Shown here piece by piece: positions 57,955 through 64,000 of a stretch of 64,000 bases of DNA. The notes below the pieces were generated by a model, which had not been told where the DNA came from, did no database searches, and saw nothing but the letters and a program-made list of their open reading frames with translations. Position numbers and translations under genes: made by a program. This DNA is from Paucibacter_B soli (GTDB lineage: Bacteria > Pseudomonadota > Gammaproteobacteria > Burkholderiales > Burkholderiaceae_C): assembly GCF_037482845.1 (NCBI RefSeq), contig NZ_JBBHJW010000001.1, positions 124,001 to 188,000 on the forward strand, read 5' to 3'. Every line of letters starts with the position of its first letter. The first letter of the stretch is position 1.

Positions 57955-58560
57955 TCAGCTGCGCTCGGCGCCCACCGTGGCCGCCACACGCTCGGGGCTG
58001 ACCACGCCGGCAAGTTCGAGCTGCATCAGGATCATATTGGCCAGCGCATGCACCGAGGGGCGGCCCGTCTCCATCACATAGTGAGCCACACGGCGGTAAA
58101 GCGGGTCGCGCAGATGGTACAGCTCGCGCAGCTTCTGCAACGGGTCGCGTACCTGCAGCAGTGGCCGCTGCGTGTCGTGACGCAGCCGCCTAAACAACTC
58201 CTCCGGCGACGAGCGCAGATAGATCACGGTGGCGCACCGCTGCAGCGCAGCGCGGTTCTCGTCCCGGAGCACCGCGCCACCGCCCGTCGCCAGAACCAGC
58301 TCGGTACTGCCGGTGAGCAACTCGGCAATCACGCGCACCTCGATGTCGCGAAAGCTGGCTTCGCCTTCGCGCTCAAAAAAGGCTTTGATCGGCATGCCGA
58401 TCTGCCGCTCAATCTCGGCATCCGAATCGACGAACGGGACACGCAACTGCCGCGCCAGTTGCTTGCCCACGGTGGACTTGCCACCGCCGGGCATGCCGAC
58501 CAGCGCGAGCTTCATCGGGTCAATTGCAGCACCAGCATTAGTTGGGGTTGCTGCAGACAT
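57955..58560 (-). CDS. aroK: Shikimate kinase
   Basis: 201 aa from ATG 58560; a shorter start at ATG 58515 (MKLALVGMPGGG) gives 186 aa and avoids overlap with the upstream gene. Neither has a strong ribosome site. P-loop GMPGGGKST (residues 22-30), FVDSDAEIE and ATGGGAVLRDENR are shikimate-kinase motifs. It overlaps the end of the Ig-repeat lipoprotein gene by 23 bases under the long start. aroB follows. Confidence 0.95.
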   Translation of the reverse strand: MSAATPTNAGAAIDPMKLALVGMPGGGKSTVGKQLARQLRVPFVDSDAEIERQIGMPIKAFFEREGEASFRDIEVRVIAELLTGSTELVLATGGGAVLRDENRAALQRCATVIYLRSSPEELFRRLRHDTQRPLLQVRDPLQKLRELYHLRDPLYRRVAHYVMETGRPSVHALANMILMQLELAGVVSPERVAATVGAERS

Positions 58561-60871
58561 TGGCCTGCCCGTAGGGGCTGAACGCGAACGGTGGTTCGCC
58601 CTCGGACTTCACGACCGTGATTGGAACCCCGAGCCAGCGCTTCGTACCTATGCCTCCGCTGCGACCAAACCATGCGGGAGGACTGACCACACCCGACGCA
58701 GCGACCCGTATCGTGAACTCGACCCAGCTACCGACGTTTTGCGGATACTCGATACGCAGTGTCGCGAGACCGTTTACATCGGTCTTGGTCGAGCCAACCA
58801 TATAGACCGAAACGTCCGACTTGCGCGGGTCGAGCTGACCGTTGCCATTGAAGTCTTCCCCGGTCTCGATCGTGCCGTTGCGATAACCATTGGCGTCGCT
58901 GTCCTCGTTGGCGCATTCCGGTGTGTTCTGGGTCTGCACCCACACCTTCGCAACTGCATCCCAGGTCCAGAAGCCCTTGCGGTACTGCAACAGGTCGATG
59001 ACGGGGTTGACCTGCACGTCCGACTTTGGATTGCCAGCAGAGTCGACCACCAGCACGGTGAAGTCCTGGAAATAGGTCAGCTTAGTGGAGCCCTCACCGA
59101 TCAGATTGTTCGTGCCGATGCTGATGGATACCGGCGGCTCCACCACAGTGATCGACACCTGCCGCAGACGGCTGGCAGGGCAGAGGCTGATTTGCTCTAT
59201 CGTGTCATCCTTAGCAAAGCAGGCATACACCTTGATCTGCTCGGTGGAACTGGCGCGCTGCCCGGCAATAAAGCTGGCCACGGCCGCCCCATTGACATCG
59301 GAATACACCACCTGATCCTTGCCAGAGCTGATGTCGCCATCGGTCGAGGACGCGTTCGCGCCAAAGCCGATGCGGGCACGCACATTGGGTATGGGCTGGT
59401 TCTTGTCGCCCAGGAAGAGCAGGCGCAATTCCGAGCGGTTGTCCGACTTCCCGACCTGATTCACCTTCACAACATTGGGCGAGGCGGTGAAAGTGGCCGA
59501 GAGAATATTGGTGGCCGCCGGAACCACGGGTACGTTGGCATTGATCTGCACCGTGCTGAGCACGGTTGCGCCGCCGGCCAGCGCGTTGATGGCCGTCGGG
59601 CCGTTGCCCGCAGCCACGTAGCTGTAGGTGAATTTGCCAGCAGCGTCCGTCGTGCCCCTGCCGGTCGCCGCTCCTGGGCCGCTGATGTCCACCGTCACGC
59701 CAGGCATGGCATTCGAGTTCACGTCGGTCAGCGTGTACTCCACCTTGCCCGCCGCTCCAGCATTGAGCGTTGCGGGCGCAAGCGAAGCCTGCAGCTTGGC
59801 TCCCACAACATTGAAGGCCGCAGAACGCGTGATCGTCTTGCTCTTCGCGGTGACCGTGACAAGGCGGTTCGAGCGGTCAGCGCCGATATCGACTGTGGCG
59901 ACGGCCTTGCCCGCGGCATCGGTAATCTTGTTGCCGGTGGTCAGGACGGCGTTGCTATCCACCGCGAACACGACCTCGATGCCGGGAATCGCATTGCGAT
60001 TTGCGTCGACTGCAGTGACCGTCACTGCGACCGACTCACTGCCGGAATTTCCCACGCTGTTCTTACTAAGAATCAGATTCATGTCGCTTGCGACCGGGTC
60101 TGCGCCAATCGGCGTGTCGACCACGTCGAAGGAAACCGTGCGCGAGACGGTACCGCTGGTTGCGGTTACGGAAATGCTGCGATTGGTATGGTTGTTGGCC
60201 AAGGAGACCTTGGCCGTCAGCTGGCCGCTGGTCGGATCCGTGGTCTTGGAACTGGCCGTCACAAAGGCATCGCCCACATCGGTGATGCGCAGATCAACTG
60301 CAGAACCACCGATGGCGCTGCGCGATGCATCTAGAGACGTCACCGTCAACGACAACTGCTCTTTGCCGCTGTTGGCAAGCGTGGTTTTCTCCAACACGAT
60401 GGCCAGGTCGGCCACCTTGCTGCCCGTCACGCTGTCCACCACGTCAAAGCTGATCTTCTTGCTCAGACTGCCGCTCCTGGCGGTAACCGTCACCGTGCGG
60501 CTGGTGCGATCGGTCAGAGACACCTTGGCCAGCAACTTGCCTGACGCCGAGTCGGTGGACTTGGACGCAGCGGTAACGATGGCGCCGCCATCAACCTCCA
60601 GAGTCACCGGCACGGCGACGCCGGTCAAGGCCGCGTTACCGGTGGTGAGTGCCGTCACCGTCAGGGTCACCTCTTCGGCGCCCGAGTTCGACACGCTGGC
60701 CTTGTCGGCCACTATCGCCAGATCCACCAAGTTGGTGGATGCCGGTGGCCCGCCGAAGACGGAGTCACCGGCGTTGCCGCCGCCACCGCCACACGCCACC
60801 AACAAGCACGCCAAACCAAGGCCAAGCAAGACACCAAGCCTGCCGCCAGCCGGCCAAATCTTTCCGCTCAT
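58538..60871 (-). CDS. Large lipoprotein with tandem Ig-like (invasin-type) repeats
   Basis: 777 aa from ATG 60871; GTG 60874 is one codon earlier and AAGGAG fits either. The lipobox LVAC gives lipidated Cys27, followed by a Gly-rich linker. Three ~100-residue repeats (about 50-150, 155-255 and 262-360) share the pattern L(A/N)(I/L)V...NSG.E.(V/L).(V/L)TVT.LD and end (S/A)FDVVD; further bacterial-Ig-like domains follow. Near the C-terminus, an EF-hand/dockerin-type Ca loop is visible (DFNGNGQLD), preceded by DSDANGY. No enzyme motif was seen. It lies between pilQ and aroK on the same strand, 53 bases after pilQ, suggesting a surface protein linked to pili. Confidence 0.8.
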   Translation of the reverse strand: MSGKIWPAGGRLGVLLGLGLACLLVACGGGGGNAGDSVFGGPPASTNLVDLAIVADKASVSNSGAEEVTLTVTALTTGNAALTGVAVPVTLEVDGGAIVTAASKSTDSASGKLLAKVSLTDRTSRTVTVTARSGSLSKKISFDVVDSVTGSKVADLAIVLEKTTLANSGKEQLSLTVTSLDASRSAIGGSAVDLRITDVGDAFVTASSKTTDPTSGQLTAKVSLANNHTNRSISVTATSGTVSRTVSFDVVDTPIGADPVASDMNLILSKNSVGNSGSESVAVTVTAVDANRNAIPGIEVVFAVDSNAVLTTGNKITDAAGKAVATVDIGADRSNRLVTVTAKSKTITRSAAFNVVGAKLQASLAPATLNAGAAGKVEYTLTDVNSNAMPGVTVDISGPGAATGRGTTDAAGKFTYSYVAAGNGPTAINALAGGATVLSTVQINANVPVVPAATNILSATFTASPNVVKVNQVGKSDNRSELRLLFLGDKNQPIPNVRARIGFGANASSTDGDISSGKDQVVYSDVNGAAVASFIAGQRASSTEQIKVYACFAKDDTIEQISLCPASRLRQVSITVVEPPVSISIGTNNLIGEGSTKLTYFQDFTVLVVDSAGNPKSDVQVNPVIDLLQYRKGFWTWDAVAKVWVQTQNTPECANEDSDANGYRNGTIETGEDFNGNGQLDPRKSDVSVYMVGSTKTDVNGLATLRIEYPQNVGSWVEFTIRVAASGVVSPPAWFGRSGGIGTKRWLGVPITVVKSEGEPPFAFSPYGQANVCSNPN

Positions 60872-60924
60872 CACTCTGACTCCTTTTCGCCCTCACCGCA
60901 GTCGCAGCAGAGCAACTCCCTCTA

Positions 60925-63090
60925 TTAGCGCACCGTCACGCGGTCATTGACGACCTTGGGCGTGATGAATACCAGCAGTTCCGTCTTGTTCGACGTACGC
61001 GCCTTGCTCTTGAACAGATTGCCCATGATGGGTACATCGCCAAGCAGGGGCACCTTGCTCACGTCCTCCCGCTCCACCTGGGTGAAGATACCGCCAATCA
61101 CGACCGTGCCGCCGTTCTCCACCAAGACCTGGGTCTTCACATGCTTGGTGTCGATAGCGAAGCCGGCCGCAGTTTGGCGGCCCACACTGTCCTTGTTCAC
61201 GTCGACGTCCAGAATCACATTGCCTTCGGGGGTGATTTGGGGCGTCACTTCGAGCTTGAGGTTAGCCTTGCGGAAGGCAATCGACGTCGCACCGCTGGAC
61301 GTCGCCACCTGGTAGGGCAGTTCCTCGCCTTGCTCGATCAAGGCCTTGACCTGGTCCGCCGTCACTACGCGCGGGCTCGAGACGATCTTGCCGCGTCCAT
61401 CCGCCTCCAACGCCGACAACTCGAGGTTCAGGAAGCGGTTGGCGGTTGCACTGAACAATGACAGCGCAAAACTAGCGGGGGACAAGTCACCGATCTTGGG
61501 AGCGGGCAGATTGATGAACTGGGTATCGTTGAACTTGAAGTCGTCCTTCTTCATCTGCAGGGTTTGGCCGCCCACCGCGTTGTAGTTGCCGCCCACCGTG
61601 ACGTAGTTGTTCCCAGACAGGTTGTAGCCCGGCACGCCACCCGACAGGCCGCGCAGGTCGGACGCACCCAACTTCACCCCCAGTGATCGCCCGAACTTGT
61701 CGTCTGCTTCCACGATGCGCGCCTCGATCAACACCTGACGCACCGGAATGTCGATCTTGGCAATCATCGCCAACACCTCCTCCAGCTTGGAGGGAATGTC
61801 GGTCACAAAGAGTTGGTTGGTGCGGCTTTCAAACATGGCGCTACCTCGCGCCGACAGCAGCCGTGTGGTCGCGCCACTCCCCTGTCCGGTACCTTGGCCC
61901 GAACCCGTCAATCCCTTGGCAACTTCCTCGGCCTTGGTGTAGTTCAGCTGTATCGCCTGAGTTCGAAGCGGCTCAAGCTGCGAGATCTGCGCCTTTGCCT
62001 CCAGGTCCATCTTTTCCTTGGTGGCCAGTTCGTCCTTCGGCGCGATCCAGAGCACATTGCCGGACTTACGCAAGCCCAGGCCCTTCGCCTGCATGATGAT
62101 GTCCAGCGCCTGATCCCAGGGAACGTCCTTGAGGCGCAGCGTCACATTGCCGGTAACGGTATCGCTGGTCACCACATTGAAATTGGTGAAGTCTGCAATC
62201 ACCTGCAGCAAGGCGCGAACCTCGATGTTCTGGAAGTTCAGCGAGAGCTTGTCGCCCGCGTAGCCGGGGCCCTGGGTCAGCTTGTTGGGATCGATCTTCT
62301 GCGGCCTGACCTCAAGCACAAACTGGTTGTCGCTCTGGTAGGCGCTGTGCTCCCAGGCACCCCTGGGCTCCACGATCATGCGCACCCGGTCACCCACTTG
62401 CGAGCTGGATACCACTTGCACGGGGCTGCCGAAGTCAGACACATCGAGGCGCCGCCGCAGGTTCTCCGGCAAGCTGGACTTGAGGAACTCAACCACCAGA
62501 TTCTGGCCTTGCTGCTGGATGTCCACACCGACCTGAGTACTCGGCAGATTGACGATCACGCGCCCCGCGCCATCTTGACCGCGGCGGAAGTCGATGTCAC
62601 GCAAGGCCTGCGGCGCGGCATTCTGGCTGGCCGCGAAATGCACCGGCTCGCCACCCGGCTGCCCGGTGCCGCTCGCCACCGGCACTTGCTCCAGGAAGAT
62701 CAGGAGCGCGTTCTCTTGCAGCTGAGCCCGGTAGGTCGCTGCCTGGCGCAAGTTCAACACCACGCGCGTGCGCTCACCGGCCTGGGCCACATTGGCAGAA
62801 CGCAGATTGCCCTGGTTGATCTCGACCGCCGAGCGGCCCAACTCGTTGGATACACCCGGCAAGTCGATCGCAATACGGGGCGGCGTCTGTATCGTGAAGC
62901 CGCGCGGGAGCTCCGTCAGCGCTTGGCTCAACTCGATGCGCACCACCTCGGCACCCGCCTGCTGCATGCTATTGATGGAGCGGATCGCGTTCTGCGCCCA
63001 CGCTGGCAGGGGTGCCAAACAAGCCACCGCCACCGCACATGCCAAAGCTCGCCACTGGCTCATTCGAAGAGTCTCCGGAAGTATGCTCAT
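60925..63090 (-). CDS. pilQ: Type IV pilus secretin
   Basis: 721 aa. ATG 63090 overlaps pilP (ATGA); ATG 63063 would give a tighter signal peptide (MSQWRALACAVAVAC). Two AMIN domains (residues ~45-260), an STN/N-domain, a Gly/Gln-rich linker (GSGQGTGQGSG), and the C-terminal secretin (VPLLGDVPIMGNLFKSK) are visible. Forms the outer-membrane pore for the pilus fibre. A lipoprotein gene follows, where related genomes usually have aroK. Confidence 0.96.
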   Translation of the reverse strand: MSILPETLRMSQWRALACAVAVACLAPLPAWAQNAIRSINSMQQAGAEVVRIELSQALTELPRGFTIQTPPRIAIDLPGVSNELGRSAVEINQGNLRSANVAQAGERTRVVLNLRQAATYRAQLQENALLIFLEQVPVASGTGQPGGEPVHFAASQNAAPQALRDIDFRRGQDGAGRVIVNLPSTQVGVDIQQQGQNLVVEFLKSSLPENLRRRLDVSDFGSPVQVVSSSQVGDRVRMIVEPRGAWEHSAYQSDNQFVLEVRPQKIDPNKLTQGPGYAGDKLSLNFQNIEVRALLQVIADFTNFNVVTSDTVTGNVTLRLKDVPWDQALDIIMQAKGLGLRKSGNVLWIAPKDELATKEKMDLEAKAQISQLEPLRTQAIQLNYTKAEEVAKGLTGSGQGTGQGSGATTRLLSARGSAMFESRTNQLFVTDIPSKLEEVLAMIAKIDIPVRQVLIEARIVEADDKFGRSLGVKLGASDLRGLSGGVPGYNLSGNNYVTVGGNYNAVGGQTLQMKKDDFKFNDTQFINLPAPKIGDLSPASFALSLFSATANRFLNLELSALEADGRGKIVSSPRVVTADQVKALIEQGEELPYQVATSSGATSIAFRKANLKLEVTPQITPEGNVILDVDVNKDSVGRQTAAGFAIDTKHVKTQVLVENGGTVVIGGIFTQVEREDVSKVPLLGDVPIMGNLFKSKARTSNKTELLVFITPKVVNDRVTVR

Positions 63091-63629
63091 CGTCCCTTCT
63101 CCTGTAGCTGGAGGGTACTGGTGCGTTCAACCCATTCGCCCGCAGCGTCCTGGACGACTTCTCGCAAGGTGATATCGGTTTCGGTGATCTTGGTGACGCG
63201 CCCGAAGTTGAGCCCCAGGTAGTCGCCACCCTTGATCAGGTAATACAGGTTGTCCACCTTCAACATCGCAAGACGCTCGCTGCTGCGAGTCAGGCTGCCC
63301 ACCATCGACATGCTGTCCAGGGGAAAGGATTCCAGGGGTTCGCGGCGCCGATTCATTTCGGCCGCCAGCAGCGAATTGGGCTGCGCCGACTCCTGCTTGA
63401 TGGCCACACTCAGCTTCTGCGTGCTGAAAGGATCAACGCCGCCCTGAGCCTCATAGGCCTGCGGCAGAAACTTCTTGGGTGGAACCAATTGCCGCACCGT
63501 CGGACGCGACGCGCGCCGCTGCTCTTCCATCCATTGCTGCAACTCATCCACGTCTGACGAACAGGCTGCCAGCCCCAGCAGCATCGCAACCGCGGCCGCG
63601 CGCCGCATGCAGGTCCGGTAGGCCGTCAT
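63087..63629 (-). CDS. pilP: Type IV pilus lipoprotein PilP
   Basis: 180 aa. The lipobox LAAC places the lipidated Cys at residue 23. The KFLPQAYEAQGGVDPFSTQKL and GDYLGLNFGRVTKI segments match PilP. It links the PilMNO alignment complex to the PilQ secretin. The start overlaps the pilO stop (ATGA). Confidence 0.95.
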   Translation of the reverse strand: MTAYRTCMRRAAAVAMLLGLAACSSDVDELQQWMEEQRRASRPTVRQLVPPKKFLPQAYEAQGGVDPFSTQKLSVAIKQESAQPNSLLAAEMNRRREPLESFPLDSMSMVGSLTRSSERLAMLKVDNLYYLIKGGDYLGLNFGRVTKITETDITLREVVQDAAGEWVERTSTLQLQEKGR

Positions 63630-64000
63630 TTCTTCGCTCCCGCCGCCTTCGCAGCACTGCGCTTCTGCTCGTTCACCTCATTGGCGTCGAGGTAGCGATA
63701 GGTGCGTGCCGTGGCTTCCATCGCCAGGTTGCCAGATGCATCCTTGCCGGTCGGCATGACCACATTCAGGTTATGCAGGGTCACGATGCGCGAGAGATTG
63801 GAAACATCGGCGGTGAATGCACCCACATCGTGGTAGCGGCCGGTAACCCGCAAGGCGATGGGCAATTCTGCGTAGTAGTCCTTGACGACCATCTGCCCAG
63901 GACGGAACAACTCAAACTGCAAGCCACGTCCCAGCCCCGCCTGGTTGATGTCAGACAACAGCGCATCCATCTCGGCCTTGCCCGGCAGCTGCTTTTCAAG
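63626..64000 (-). CDS. pilO: Type IV pilus alignment protein PilO, N-terminus outside window
   Basis: The 125 C-terminal codons are visible; the frame is open through base 64000, so the N-terminus is beyond the edge. FRPGQMVVKDYYAELPIALRVTGRYHDVGAF is the conserved PilO periplasmic core. PilO pairs with PilN across the inner membrane. Overlap with pilP places it in pilMNOPQ. Confidence 0.92.
   Translation of the reverse strand, partial: LEKQLPGKAEMDALLSDINQAGLGRGLQFELFRPGQMVVKDYYAELPIALRVTGRYHDVGAFTADVSNLSRIVTLHNLNVVMPTGKDASGNLAMEATARTYRYLDANEVNEQKRSAAKAAGAKK

Overview
The window looks like chromosomal DNA from a beta-proteobacterium of the order Burkholderiales, probably near the Roseateles/Rubrivivax group. 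This rests on high GC with strong third-position bias, the gene orders pilP-pilQ-...-aroK-aroB-dgt-gltB-gltD and mlaFEDACB, rplU-rpmA-obgE-proB, a PEP-CTERM protein, and a tRNA-Pro beside pilBCD-coaE-zapD-yacG. The genus is an inference from gene order and protein style, not from a search. Coding density is very high: no gene-free stretch exceeds 300 bases, and neighbours often overlap by 1 or 4 bases.

Region 1 (1-8698) is the end of a surface-polysaccharide locus. It holds a Wzx-type flippase cut by the window edge, two sugar-nucleotide epimerases/dehydratases and two family-4-type glycosyltransferases on the plus strand. These meet, tail to tail, an FkbM methyltransferase and a secreted two-module beta-propeller glycosidase-like protein on the minus strand. 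Region 2 (8800-12993) has an orphan PEP-CTERM protein, a lipoprotein alpha/beta hydrolase, a small secreted protein, miaB and a small membrane protein. Region 3 (13094-18165) is hemA-prfA-prmC, an unknown beta-rich exported protein, and grxD-ubiX. Region 4 (18170-25571) carries proS with a lytic transglycosylase, divergent rppH, then rplU-rpmA and obgE-proB, with ispB divergent from rplU and a tRNA-Pro(CGG) after ispB.

Region 5 (25777-31395) is pilB-pilC-pilD-coaE followed by zapD-yacG. Region 6 (31392-37114) is central carbon metabolism: tal-pgi-HAD phosphatase on the minus strand, divergent from zwf-hexR. Region 7 (37123-41056) is the mlaFEDACB lipid-transport operon. Region 8 (41180-48241) is the minor-pilin/adhesin operon pilE-fimT-pilV-pilW-pilX-pilY1. 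Region 9 (48485-58560) is gltB-gltD, a REP-associated transposase element, dgt, aroB and aroK. Region 10 (58538-64000) is pilO(partial)-pilP-pilQ followed by a large Ig-repeat lipoprotein.

Type IV pilus functions therefore occupy three separate blocks: motor/platform/peptidase, minor pilins with tip adhesin, and alignment complex with secretin. They are separated by metabolic and envelope genes. No CRISPR array, prophage, plasmid or defence island was seen. The most notable items are the Ig-repeat lipoprotein placed between pilQ and aroK, the RAYT element with inverted ends, a probably leaderless hemA transcript, and the duplicated-module glycosidase-like protein in the polysaccharide locus.
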